Source of the DNA: Aquiflexum gelatinilyticum
Lineage (GTDB): Bacteria; Bacteroidota; Bacteroidia; Cytophagales; Cyclobacteriaceae
Direction: 5' to 3'
Length of the DNA: 64,000 nt
Assembly (NCBI RefSeq): GCF_024741135.1
Contig: NZ_JANSUY010000004.1
Coordinates: forward strand, 248,001 to 312,000
Below the pieces are notes generated by a model that was not told the origin of the DNA, ran no database searches, and was given only the letters and a program-made list of their open reading frames with translations. Made by a program: the position numbers and the translations under genes. The first letter of the stretch is position 1. Each line of letters opens with the position of its first letter. Shown here piece after piece: positions 7,984-16,073 of the stretch.

Positions 7984-8520
7984 TTATTTCTTTTTATTTC
8001 CGTCTTGATACTCTTTTATGCCAGGCATGTTTGTTTTTTCTGCTAGCATATTGAGGTCTTGGTATGTAAAATTTCCTAACATACTCAGCAAAGTGAAACT
8101 TTCGCCTGAACCGGATATCATCAGAAATTCTTTGACCAAACCATTTTCCTCCCTGACCATAAATTTGACATTTGATCCTTTGTCAGCCACATCCATCAGG
8201 TCTTCATATTTGTTTTTGTTAAGGGTATTCATAGCCTCTTGGTAAAGGCTTTTCCCATTGGTTGTTTCAGTGGAAAGGATTCTTATCCCCCTTACTTTGG
8301 ATATCAATTCACCCAAATCTTCTGCTTCCTGATCTGAATCCTCGCTGGCAGATTTCAAAAATCCACCGGCCATCTGCATCATTTTTGGACTGATGTATAC
8401 CCTTGAAAAATTCTCGTCTTCCATATATTTAGAAAAAAACTTGGAGATGGCATCATCCTGTGCATTGACCCCTGTCACCAAGAGTGTCAGTACTATAATT
8501 GGGATTATTCTTTTCATCAT
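7984..8520 (-). CDS. DUF4252 secreted protein, first of two paralogues
   Basis: A 178-residue exported DUF4252 protein with a signal peptide (MMKRIIPIIVLTLLVTGVNA). Compared with its paralogue it has an acidic insertion (SEDSDQEAEDLGEL) and a Lys-rich tail. Its ATG overlaps the stop of the anti-sigma gene by four bases, indicating co-translation. Two adjacent, clearly diverged paralogues suggest an old tandem duplication. Localisation is probably periplasm or outer membrane. No catalytic motif is visible. Confidence 0.88.
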   Translation of the reverse strand: MMKRIIPIIVLTLLVTGVNAQDDAISKFFSKYMEDENFSRVYISPKMMQMAGGFLKSASEDSDQEAEDLGELISKVRGIRILSTETTNGKSLYQEAMNTLNKNKYEDLMDVADKGSNVKFMVREENGLVKEFLMISGSGESFTLLSMLGNFTYQDLNMLAEKTNMPGIKEYQDGNKKK

Positions 8521-8948
8521 TTTTCTATGTCATTTAAATTGAATATTTCTTGTGTCGTATTCAAGTGCTTCATCTCACCCATCACTCCAAGGCTTTGGGT
8601 TCCTTTTTGCATATTGGTTTGAATCATGTTGAAAGCCTGCATTACCTGTTCAAAAGCCTCTCTTTCAGCCTTTTTTTCTTGGTATCTGAAAATAGCAGCA
8701 CCTACAGCGAGGAAGATGATAAATATCGCTGCGATTTTTAACCACAACCCAAATCCCTTTTTACTCTTCTCCAATAATGCAAATTCCTCAGGTTTTTGAT
8801 TTGCAAAAATTTTAATCCCTTGGAAAAACCTTTTTTCAGATTCATAACCCTCAGTTTCTTGGAGAAGGGTTTTTATTTCTTTTTCCTCTTCAAGGGAAGT
8901 ATCTCCCTCCCAATATTTATCTAACAAACTATCTAGCCTATTTTTCAT
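8517..8948 (-). CDS. Single-pass membrane protein, probable anti-sigma factor
   Basis: A 143-residue protein with an acidic cytoplasmic N-terminal region (LDKYWEGDTSLEEEKEIKTLL), which is typical of Bacteroidota anti-sigma or zinc-finger-less sigma regulators. One membrane helix (LWLKIAAIFIIFLAVGAAIF, about 68-88) is followed by a short periplasmic coiled-coil tail. It overlaps the sigma gene by 11 bases and the DUF4252 gene by four. No HxxxCxxC motif is present. The anti-sigma role is inferred from position, topology and the N-terminal pattern. Confidence 0.8.
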   Translation of the reverse strand: MKNRLDSLLDKYWEGDTSLEEEKEIKTLLQETEGYESEKRFFQGIKIFANQKPEEFALLEKSKKGFGLWLKIAAIFIIFLAVGAAIFRYQEKKAEREAFEQVMQAFNMIQTNMQKGTQSLGVMGEMKHLNTTQEIFNLNDIEK

Positions 8949-9426
8949 TTCGCTGCTCTAACAAATATTCTTTCAAAGTCTTTCTCGCTCTATGTAAATT
9001 GACCTTCACCTGATCCATGGAAATTTCGAGGTACTCCGCGATTTCCTCATAAGTCAATCCTTCTACCTCTCTCAACTGAAATATTTCACGTTGTTTTTCA
9101 GGAATTGATTCCAAAAACCTGAAAACCATCTTCACTTCCTCACTTTTGTCAGGACTTTCGCCTTCATCCGACTGCATATCAAAATCCCCGATAACCTCAA
9201 ACTTCTTGGCATTCCTGAAATGTTGTAAACTCTCATTTTTAAGACTTGTCACCATCCAACCAACGGGATTTTCCATTTTTTGAAGCTCCTCTTTTCGAAG
9301 CCATGCTTTCTCAAAAACAACCTGCAACACGTCCTGAGCCACATCCCGGTCTTTGACCCATAGGAAAGCCATGCGATACAGTTTATTTTTTAGCGACCAG
9401 ATGTGTGCTTCAAAAAAAGTTTTCAT
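8938..9426 (-). CDS. ECF RNA polymerase sigma factor
   Basis: A 162-residue sigma-70 factor of the ECF type. Region 2 carries YRMAFLWVKDRDVAQDVLQVVFEKAW (core binding and -10 recognition). Region 4 carries IPEKQREIFQLREVEGLTYEEIAEYLEISMDQVKVNLHRARKTL, the -35-recognising helix-turn-helix. It heads a four-gene operon with its likely anti-sigma and two DUF4252 exported proteins. This organisation suggests an envelope-stress or surface-signal response. An inverted repeat about 90 bases upstream may be an operator. Confidence 0.93.
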   Translation of the reverse strand: MKTFFEAHIWSLKNKLYRMAFLWVKDRDVAQDVLQVVFEKAWLRKEELQKMENPVGWMVTSLKNESLQHFRNAKKFEVIGDFDMQSDEGESPDKSEEVKMVFRFLESIPEKQREIFQLREVEGLTYEEIAEYLEISMDQVKVNLHRARKTLKEYLLEQRNEK

Positions 9427-9513
9427 TCGGGTAGATAATGATCGGGAAATTGGAATGTTACAGCAAGTTGTAAAAAATATTCAAACTTTAGATTGAATTT
9501 AAATTAATCAAAA

Positions 9514-9535
9514 AATAGTATGCATGCCTACTATT
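9514..9535. promoter_or_regulatory. Inverted repeat upstream of the ECF sigma gene
   Basis: AATAGTA and TACTATT, 7 bp each, flank an 8-base centre containing GCATGC. It could be an operator or a small hairpin. Only symmetry and position support it. Confidence 0.3.
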
Positions 9536-9604
9536 TATTATTTTGCAATGCAAAGTTTCAATAAATGAAAACCAATCATGAGCATAAAAAATACCAATTG
9601 GGCA

Positions 9605-9633
9605 TAAAAAAAGCCCTGAAATATTCAGGGCTT
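9605..9633 (-). terminator. Terminator of tRNA-Phe
   Basis: The perfect 10-bp stem AAGCCCTGAA/TTCAGGGCTT has an ATA loop; on the minus strand a T-run follows. It begins directly after the tRNA 3' end. Confidence 0.93.
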
Positions 9634-9634
9634 G

Positions 9635-9707
9635 TGGTGATAAGTGGACTCGAACCACCGACTCACGGATTTTCAGTCCGATGCTCTACCAACTGAGCTA
9701 TATCACC
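9635..9707 (-). tRNA. tRNA-Phe (GAA)
   Basis: The cloverleaf has acceptor GGTGATA/TATCACC with discriminator A, a D-arm with AGCTCAGTTGGTAGAGC, an anticodon loop CTGAAAA giving GAA, and a T-loop GGTTCGAGTCC. The 3' CCA is not encoded. Confidence 0.97.
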
Positions 9708-9725
9708 GATTCCGTTAAAGTGATG

Positions 9726-9756
9726 CAAATGTAGGTATTTGAACCATTGATACAAA
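9726..9756 (-). promoter_or_regulatory. Promoter of tRNA-Phe
   Basis: On the minus strand, TTTG (9756-9753), 19 bases, then TACATTTG (9733-9726). Both Bacteroidota boxes have ideal spacing. Transcription would begin about 12 bases before the mature 5' end. Confidence 0.8.
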
Positions 9757-9812
9757 CCATTTGATTAAAAAATTTAGACTTATTCCAACCCAAAAACGCT
9801 AATACAAACAAT

Positions 9813-11153
9813 ATGAGCATTTTACCACAAGTAATTTTTCTCCTTGTTTTTGCGGTAGCAGGCTATATTCTTTTCAAAAGAATCAGCTTCCTCCGAAGAA
9901 ACATTTTCCTAGGAAAAAGAGAGACTAGAAATGACCTCCCAGATCAACGATGGAAAACCATGCTATTGGTAGCATTTGGACAACAGAAAATGTTCAAAAA
10001 GTTAACTCCGGCTATTTTGCACTTGATGATATATGTGGCTTTTGTCATCATTAATCTAGAAGTGTTGGAATTTGTAATTGACGGGATATTCGGAACGCAC
10101 AGGGTTTTTGCTCCTTTCCTAGGATCGGCCTATGGAGTGGCAATGAATATTTTTGAGTTTCTGGCCATCGCCGTGTTGGTTTCTTGTGTAGCTTTTTTAA
10201 TCAGGAGAAATGTCACGAAGGTAGAGCGCTTCACCAAACCTGAATTGAACGGTTGGCCTGCCATGGATGCCAATCTCATTCTGGTTATTGAAATCATTTT
10301 GATGTTTGCCATTCTCACCATGAATGCCACGGATCAAATCCTGGCTTCCCGCGGAATTCCGCATTATACGCTATTGAATGGATTGTTTTTCAGCAGTTTC
10401 CTTCAGCCGATATTTCAGGGAATGTCTGATGGATCATTGGTATTCATTGAGCGTTTTGCCTGGTGGTTTCATATCGTAGGAATCTTGGCTTTTGCGGTTT
10501 ATGTGACTTATTCCAAGCATTTGCATATTTTCCTGGCATTCCCCAACACTTGGTATTCCAACCTCAAGCCCAAAGGTGAAATGATCAACATGCCTGAGGT
10601 AACCAACGAAGTCAATATGATGTTGGGAATAGCTTCAGAAACGAATCAGGAACCCCCTACTGAAATAGGGAGATTTGGAGCCAAAGATATCAATGACCTC
10701 TCTTGGGTCAATATCATGAATGCCTACAGTTGCACTGAGTGTGGTCGCTGTACAGCAGAGTGTCCTGCCAATATCACCGGCAAAAAGCTTTCTCCAAGGA
10801 AAATCATGATGGACGTAAGGGACAGGGCTGAGGAAGTTGGGAAGAGCATGGACTCAGGTGGACCGGGATTGGCTGACGGCAAATCCCTGCTTGGGGATTA
10901 TATCAGCAAAGAAGAAATCAATGCCTGTACTTCCTGCAATGCCTGTGTGGAAGCCTGCCCGATCAATATTGATCCGCTGTCCATCATCCTTCAGATGAGA
11001 AGATATGTATCCATGGAAGAATCCGCAGCGCCTGCACAATGGAACTCTATGTTTCAGAATATGGAAACAGCCTTTTCCCCATGGAAATTTCCTCCTTCAG
11101 ACAGGTTCAATTGGGCAGAAAAAGTAAAAAATGAAGAAATAAAGGAGAATTGA
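9813..11153 (+). CDS. Membrane iron-sulfur protein, HdrC/GlpC-like with NarI/DsrM-like membrane part
   Basis: A 446-residue electron carrier. The N-terminal 260 residues hold about six hydrophobic helices, including the first segment LPQVIFLLVFAVAGYILF. Histidines in LHLMIYVAF and FAWWFHIVG are possible heme b ligands. The C-terminal part has two 4Fe-4S motifs, CTECGRCTAECP (about residue 309) and CTSCNACVEACP (about 371). It is thought to exchange electrons between a quinone pool and the HdrB-like partner encoded next. The substrate is unknown; in Bacteroidota such pairs often accompany electron-transfer flavoprotein or acyl-CoA oxidation. Confidence 0.88.
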   Translation: MSILPQVIFLLVFAVAGYILFKRISFLRRNIFLGKRETRNDLPDQRWKTMLLVAFGQQKMFKKLTPAILHLMIYVAFVIINLEVLEFVIDGIFGTHRVFAPFLGSAYGVAMNIFEFLAIAVLVSCVAFLIRRNVTKVERFTKPELNGWPAMDANLILVIEIILMFAILTMNATDQILASRGIPHYTLLNGLFFSSFLQPIFQGMSDGSLVFIERFAWWFHIVGILAFAVYVTYSKHLHIFLAFPNTWYSNLKPKGEMINMPEVTNEVNMMLGIASETNQEPPTEIGRFGAKDINDLSWVNIMNAYSCTECGRCTAECPANITGKKLSPRKIMMDVRDRAEEVGKSMDSGGPGLADGKSLLGDYISKEEINACTSCNACVEACPINIDPLSIILQMRRYVSMEESAAPAQWNSMFQNMETAFSPWKFPPSDRFNWAEKVKNEEIKEN

Positions 11154-11381
11154 GACTTGAGATTAGAGATTTGAGATTTTACGCCATTGAGGTTTAAAAT
11201 ATTCTTGAATCCCAAACCAATTGTTCAAATTTCCAGGACCCCATTTCACCACTTATCAATCAAAAATTCTAATTGAAATACGTTCCAATGATTCATTCTT
11301 GATTTCAATGTCTTGTTTCTCTGATCTCGTTTCTTGTTTCTAAGGTCTCATATCTCACATCTCAAGTCTCTTATCTATATC
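11154..11381. repeat. Intergenic 7-bp-period repeat tracts in opposite polarity
   Basis: Directly after the HdrC-like stop is a run of AGANNNN heptamers (11156-11183). From 11297 to the ATG at 11382 there are twelve consecutive units, almost all TCTNNNN (for example TCTCATA at 11346 and TCTCACA at 11353), each 7 bases long except the last of 8. The two tracts are complementary in character and could pair. The 110 bases between them hold no recognisable feature. Confidence 0.85.
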
Positions 11382-12173
11382 ATGACAACATATAAAGTAC
11401 CAACCATGGCCGAAATGGCCTCGTCCGGTCAAACTCCTGAAATTCTTTTTTGGGTAGGCTGTGCGGGTTCATTCGATGAACGTTACAAAGCTGTGACCCA
11501 GGCTTTCGTCAAAATACTAAACAAAGTCGGAGTAAGTTTCGCAGTATTGGGTCCTGAAGAAGCTTGTACCGGTGACCCTGCAAGAAGGGCAGGAAATGAA
11601 TTCCTGTTCCAGATGCAGGCAGTTTCCAATATTCAGGTGATGAATGCCTATGAAGTCAAAAAGGTGGTGACGGCTTGTCCCCATTGCTTCAATACTATTA
11701 AAAACGAATATCCTGCCCTTGGAGGCAACTATGAAGTGATCCACCATTCCCAATTTCTCCAACAACTGATCAATGAAGGGAAAATTGTCCTCCAAGGTGG
11801 CGGTGAATTCAAGGGCAAGAAAATCACCTTTCACGATTCCTGTTATCTCGGAAGAGCAAATGAGGTCTATGAAGCCCCAAGGGATGTCATCAGGGCATTG
11901 GATGTAGAACTTGTAGAAATGAAGCGCTGCAAGACCAAAGGGCTGTGCTGCGGAGCCGGCGGTGCACAAATGTTTAAAGAGCCTGAGCCAGGAAAGAAAG
12001 ATATCAATGTGGAAAGAGCAGAAGAGGCCTTGGCAACAGGAGCTACCACCATAGCCGTTGGCTGTCCTTTTTGCCTGACGATGATGTCTGACGGAGTCAA
12101 GAATAAAGAAAAAGAAAATGACGTAAAAGTCTATGACCTGGCAGAAATGTTGGCCAAGGACATGGGCATCTGA
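11382..12173 (+). CDS. HdrB-like CCG-domain iron-sulfur protein
   Basis: A 263-residue protein with two CCG domains of the heterodisulfide-reductase B/GlpC type. The first ends in VVTACPHCFNTIKNEYP. The second contains FHDSCYLGR, KGLCCGAGGAQMF and GCPFCLTMM, which probably bind a noncubane 4Fe-4S cluster. It is soluble and should act at the membrane with the upstream HdrC-like protein. ATG 11382 is chosen over an in-frame start at 11334 because the intervening codons come from the heptamer repeat tract. The two genes are separated by 228 bases, unusually far for partner subunits. Confidence 0.9.
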   Translation: MTTYKVPTMAEMASSGQTPEILFWVGCAGSFDERYKAVTQAFVKILNKVGVSFAVLGPEEACTGDPARRAGNEFLFQMQAVSNIQVMNAYEVKKVVTACPHCFNTIKNEYPALGGNYEVIHHSQFLQQLINEGKIVLQGGGEFKGKKITFHDSCYLGRANEVYEAPRDVIRALDVELVEMKRCKTKGLCCGAGGAQMFKEPEPGKKDINVERAEEALATGATTIAVGCPFCLTMMSDGVKNKEKENDVKVYDLAEMLAKDMGI

Positions 12174-12194
12174 AAACCTGAAAATTCCAAATCA

Positions 12195-12227
12195 AAACCC
12201 CAAGTTTAAAATTTGGGGTTTATTTTT
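12195..12227 (+). terminator. Terminator after the HdrB-like gene
   Basis: The 9-bp stem AAACCCCAA/TTGGGGTTT has an AT-rich loop and is followed by ATTTTTG. It lies about 20 bases after the stop. Confidence 0.85.
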
Positions 12228-12332
12228 GACTTTTGTTTGATTAAAAGAACCAATTCCTCAAAAATTACCGTTAGGTTAAAGAAATAAAAGTAGTCCGAAA
12301 TACTTTACTGTAAATACTATCCGACACAAATT

Positions 12333-12824
12333 ATGTACAAGCCATTTGATCAGATGCCTGCCCACTCCAGAATCTGGACATATACATCAAACAGGAAATT
12401 GAACGCAAGTGAAGTGGAGATTTTATCTTCGAGATTGTCTGCTTTTTGCGAGCAATGGAATACGCATGGTGCATTGATGCCCACATCATATGAAATCATG
12501 TTTGATCAGATAATCATATTAGCTGTAGATGAAAGCCAATTAGGCGCAAGTGGCTGCTCTATAGACTCTTCAGTCAGAGTTTTGAGGGACATAGAAAATG
12601 AAATGGACATCGACCTGCTCAATCAAGGGAAAGTTTCATTTATCAAAAGTGAAGGGGGCTTAGAAGTAAATTCTATCCTCGGGATCAAATCAAAAGTAAC
12701 AGAAGGAATCCTTCAGGCCGAAACAATCGTATTGAATCCTGTGGTCCAAAGTAAGTCGGATTTGGAAAAAAACTGGAAAATCAAAGCCAAAGAAAGTTGG
12801 TTGGGCAAATTCTTTGAAAATTAA
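12333..12824 (+). CDS. Conserved Bacteroidota protein (often mislabelled ABC transporter ATPase)
   Basis: A 163-residue cytoplasmic protein. It has the conserved opening FDQMPAHSRIWTYTSNRKL, a middle WNTHGALMPTSYEIMFDQIIILAVDE and GASGCSIDSSVRVLRDIE. It has no Walker A or B motif, so the database label ABC transporter ATPase carried by relatives is not supported. No fold is recognised. It precedes the PorE-like gene by 51 bases in the same direction and may share its transcript. Confidence 0.85.
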   Translation: MYKPFDQMPAHSRIWTYTSNRKLNASEVEILSSRLSAFCEQWNTHGALMPTSYEIMFDQIIILAVDESQLGASGCSIDSSVRVLRDIENEMDIDLLNQGKVSFIKSEGGLEVNSILGIKSKVTEGILQAETIVLNPVVQSKSDLEKNWKIKAKESWLGKFFEN

Positions 12825-12875
12825 TTTTATAAATCCCCTATATTTAAATCGTTTAGAAAACTATCCAAGATATCT

Positions 12876-14801
12876 ATGAAGCGAATTGCTTTATTTCTTG
12901 TTTTGATACCCATACTGCTAGGTGCATGTACAAGTATGTACCAAAAAGGCCAAAACCAGTTTGCTTCCGGCGAATACCAAGTGGCAATCAACACTTTTTC
13001 GAAGGTTCTTGAAAAAGAACCTGAAAACAAGCAAGCCAATTTTTATGTAGCAGAAAGCTATAGACTTACAAACAGAGTTGAGGAAGCCCAACAATACTAT
13101 GAAAAAGTCGTCGCTTCCGAAGAATCTTATGAAACCTTCTTTCGATTGGGTCAAAGTCTAAAAGGCCAAGGCGAATATGAAAAAGCAGCTGAAGTGTTTG
13201 AAAAAGCCAAAGGTCTGACATTAGATGACAAAAACCTTCAGATCGTAGACTTGGAAATTGCCAATCTCAAAAAAATCGGTGAAATCCAGAATTATTGGGA
13301 ATTCATGCAAGTGGAAAATTACAAGTTGTTGAATACACCGCTTGCTGAATATTCCCCTGTAGTAAACGATGGTTTGCTGTATTTTACAAGCAATAGACAA
13401 AGCAGCGGAATGTACCTTGCCACAGGCACACCGTACCTAAAAATGTTTAGGACGAGAGCAGAAGGGATCAAAGTAGATGTTCAAAGTGTACAACAATTGC
13501 CCGAATTCAGGAATGAAGAAAACCTCAACCAAGGTTCAATGGCGGTAAGCCCGGACGGAAATACCCTTGTCTATGCTAGGGGAAACTCCACTTCAACGAA
13601 AGACCTGCCTGATGTACAGCTATTTGTTTCCTACTTCCGAGGAGGAGGATATACCCAACCAATTTGGATGCCTGTAAACGAAGATGAATTTTATACCAAC
13701 ACTACTCCTGCGTTCAGTCCTGAAGGCAACGAGTTATATTTTTCTTCTTTGAGACCTGATGGCAAAGGAGGTTTGGATTTGTATAAAGCAACCAAACTCG
13801 CCAACGGAGATTTTGGAAATGCAGTGAACATGGGAAACCAAATCAATACTCCTGGCAATGAAATGTTTCCTTACCTCGCACCTGACGGAAAGCTATTTTT
13901 TGCTTCTGACGGGCATGCCGGTTTTGGAAAATTGGACCTTTTTGTAGCTGAAAAAACTGAAAAAGGATGGGAAGTGACTAACCTAGGTCCCAACATCAAT
14001 TCTGTGGCAGATGATTTTGGAATCTTTTTTTCAAAATATCCGACAGATGGATTCCTTTCTTCCAATAGGGAAGGCGGTTTGGGAGATGATGATATTTACT
14101 TCTTTGAAGACAAAACACCGAAACCAAAAATCGTCAACGTTTTCTTAAACGTGACCACCAAAGAGAAGAAAGACGACGGAACTGAGGTCATTTTGCCTCA
14201 GACTAGGGTAGTATTGTATGACGGCGCAAATAAAAATGTTGGGGGGGATTTCTCCAACCAAAACGGAAGGTTGAGATTTACGCTTGCTCCTAATGCAAAC
14301 TTCTCCATTATTGCTTCCAAAAGCGGTTATTTCAGCAAGAGTATCACTTACTCCACAGTCGGCAAAACCCCAAGAACTGAAGACCTGATCCAAGAGGTAA
14401 CCAATATTACACTTGACACCACAGTGGTATTGGATGCTTTGATTTTGGAAAGATCCATCGTGCTTGAAAATATTTATTATGACCTTGACAAAGCGGATAT
14501 CCGTGCCGATGCAGCATTGGAGTTGGATAAATTGGTCAAGATCCTAAAAGACAATCCAAGTATCCGAATAGAATTGAGTTCGCACGCTGATGCAAGGGCC
14601 ACAGATGAATATAACGATGCCCTGACACAAAGAAGGGCTGAATCTGCGGTGGCTTACCTTGTTTCTCAGGGAATAGATGCGAGCCGGTTAGTGGCTAAAG
14701 GTTATGGCAAGCGACAACTCATTATCGAAAATGCCCAAACCGAAGAAGAACATCAGACCAATAGAAGAACGGAATTCAAAGTAATTGAAATCAAAGAATG
14801 A
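12876..14801 (+). CDS. PorE-like OmpA-family lipoprotein (TPR, beta-propeller, CRD, OmpA)
   Basis: A 641-residue outer-membrane-associated lipoprotein with lipobox LLGAC (Cys about residue 14). Domains in order: TPR repeats (about 20-135); a PD40/WD40-like propeller with repeated SPDGN, SPEGNELYFSSLR, APDGKLFFASDG and SNREGG blades (about 150-420); a carboxypeptidase-regulatory-like sandwich (about 430-515); and a C-terminal OmpA domain (about 535-641) with YYDLDKADIRADA and the peptidoglycan-binding residues in SSHADARATDEYNDALTQRRAESA. This is the layout of PorE, the type IX secretion component that anchors the machine to peptidoglycan. No other T9SS gene is nearby, so orthology remains open. 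Confidence 0.85.
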   Translation: MKRIALFLVLIPILLGACTSMYQKGQNQFASGEYQVAINTFSKVLEKEPENKQANFYVAESYRLTNRVEEAQQYYEKVVASEESYETFFRLGQSLKGQGEYEKAAEVFEKAKGLTLDDKNLQIVDLEIANLKKIGEIQNYWEFMQVENYKLLNTPLAEYSPVVNDGLLYFTSNRQSSGMYLATGTPYLKMFRTRAEGIKVDVQSVQQLPEFRNEENLNQGSMAVSPDGNTLVYARGNSTSTKDLPDVQLFVSYFRGGGYTQPIWMPVNEDEFYTNTTPAFSPEGNELYFSSLRPDGKGGLDLYKATKLANGDFGNAVNMGNQINTPGNEMFPYLAPDGKLFFASDGHAGFGKLDLFVAEKTEKGWEVTNLGPNINSVADDFGIFFSKYPTDGFLSSNREGGLGDDDIYFFEDKTPKPKIVNVFLNVTTKEKKDDGTEVILPQTRVVLYDGANKNVGGDFSNQNGRLRFTLAPNANFSIIASKSGYFSKSITYSTVGKTPRTEDLIQEVTNITLDTTVVLDALILERSIVLENIYYDLDKADIRADAALELDKLVKILKDNPSIRIELSSHADARATDEYNDALTQRRAESAVAYLVSQGIDASRLVAKGYGKRQLIIENAQTEEEHQTNRRTEFKVIEIKE

Positions 14802-14825
14802 AATATTTAGCAATAAGATTAACAT

Positions 14826-14856
14826 AAAAAAGGAGAGGGATGACCTCTCCTTTTTT
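14826..14856. terminator. Bidirectional terminator
   Basis: GGAGAGG/CCTCTCC with a GATGA loop, flanked by A- and T-runs that extend the stem. It serves the PorE-like gene and the convergent NTF2-like gene. Confidence 0.92.
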
Positions 14857-14914
14857 CGTTTATGTAGGATTAATTATCATTCCAATTAGATGGATACTTA
14901 ATCAAAATTTGAAT

Positions 14915-15370
14915 TTATTTGCAACCTTCTTTCCTTCGTGTGTCGATGATATAAGTGATTTTCCAACCTTCCGTTGTTTTGATCAATTGGAATGAATTGA
15001 CCCCGCAATGGCTGAAATTGTCATTGACATAAAATTCATAAGGTGTCCAAGCAGCTGCCATGTCCCCATCGACTTTGATTTGATAGTCAAGAATCCGTTC
15101 GTCCAAGATCGTTGTGGCAGGAGAAGAACCAATCCTATTTACAAAATCCGCCACCGAGTTAGATCCCAATTCAGATCCGTTTTCTCCACTTTTCACAGTC
15201 TGCATAGTCGCATCGGGATGAAAAGCTGCTTTTATCAAATCAGTATTTTTTGACTTCATTCCCTCAAAAATCGAAGCAATCACTTGCCTTACCTCCTCAC
15301 TTTGCTGTGCAAAAAGGTTTGTTGAATAAAAAGAAAATACAATCAGCGAAGCTATAAAGATCCTTTTCAT
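14915..15370 (-). CDS. Exported NTF2-like (SnoaL/DUF4440-type) protein
   Basis: A 151-residue protein with a signal peptide (MKRIFIASLIVFSFYSTNLFA) and an NTF2-like fold. It has the typical helix IASIFEGMKSKNTDLIKAAFHPDATM and strands such as MAAAWTPYEFYVNDNFSHCGVNSFQLIKTTEGWKITYI. Similar Bacteroidota proteins are called putative lumazine-binding or nuclear transport factor 2 family. Ligand and activity are unknown. Its ATG overlaps the DUF2807 stop by four bases, and it ends the SDR-DUF2807-NTF2 operon. Confidence 0.85.
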   Translation of the reverse strand: MKRIFIASLIVFSFYSTNLFAQQSEEVRQVIASIFEGMKSKNTDLIKAAFHPDATMQTVKSGENGSELGSNSVADFVNRIGSSPATTILDERILDYQIKVDGDMAAAWTPYEFYVNDNFSHCGVNSFQLIKTTEGWKITYIIDTRRKEGCK

Positions 15371-16059
15371 TTTTTCTTGATGCTTCCTCCTGTGCCTGTT
15401 TTGACATTCACTTCTGATGGATTGCCATCATATACAATTTTGGCAGCAGTAGCCAAAGAACCATTGATGGAAGACGTTGCTGTAAAACTGATACTCGCCG
15501 TGGTATTGCCCAATACATTGACTTTTTGAGCCACGAGATTCATTCCGTCCACCTGTGCATTGGTGTAGGCGTTTACTTCAAGTTGTTTGACATTTCCTTT
15601 TATGAAAATCCTTGAATTGGTAGCTGCCTCTAGATTTAGCTTATCCGCTTCAACGTTAGCCTCCAGATAGGCATTATTAGAAGTAGCCAAATACGCTTCC
15701 AATGCTTCGATCTTACTTTTGGCCACTACCTGTGCACTTGATGTAGCTTCTACTCCCTGAATATCCACATAAGTCACTACGACTCTTACGGAATGATTTC
15801 TATAATTGCCCCTTGCCAACCTCACTTCCAATGCATCTCCTACCACTGAGGTTTCTACTTTCCCGACATCAATTCCACTCGCAGTGATTTCTACTTTATT
15901 AACATCTCCTTTGACCAATTCTGCCTTGATGGCATTGGAAACTTTTACAACATTAAAATCGCGCAATTGCCTGCTATCATTTTGAGTTTGGGCATTTGAA
16001 ATCCCTAAAGTTGCTAAAAAGGCAATCAGAATGAGTTTAATTTTCATATTCATATTCAT
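15367..16059 (-). CDS. Exported DUF2807 (head GIN domain) adhesin-like protein
   Basis: A 230-residue exported protein with a right-handed beta-helix-like DUF2807 domain. After the signal peptide it opens with RQLRDFNVVKVSNAIKAELVKGD, and then repeats strand-turn units such as NKVEITASGID, VEATSSAQVVAKSKIEALEAYL and KQLEVNAYTNAQVDGMNL. This family is predicted to sit at the surface or outer membrane. The start is a hexanucleotide repeat with ATG codons at 16059, 16053 and 16047 (MNMNMK), all in frame. The operon runs from the SDR gene 14 bases upstream. Confidence 0.88.
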   Translation of the reverse strand: MNMNMKIKLILIAFLATLGISNAQTQNDSRQLRDFNVVKVSNAIKAELVKGDVNKVEITASGIDVGKVETSVVGDALEVRLARGNYRNHSVRVVVTYVDIQGVEATSSAQVVAKSKIEALEAYLATSNNAYLEANVEADKLNLEAATNSRIFIKGNVKQLEVNAYTNAQVDGMNLVAQKVNVLGNTTASISFTATSSINGSLATAAKIVYDGNPSEVNVKTGTGGSIKKK

Positions 16060-16073
16060 ATTTAAAGTTTGGT

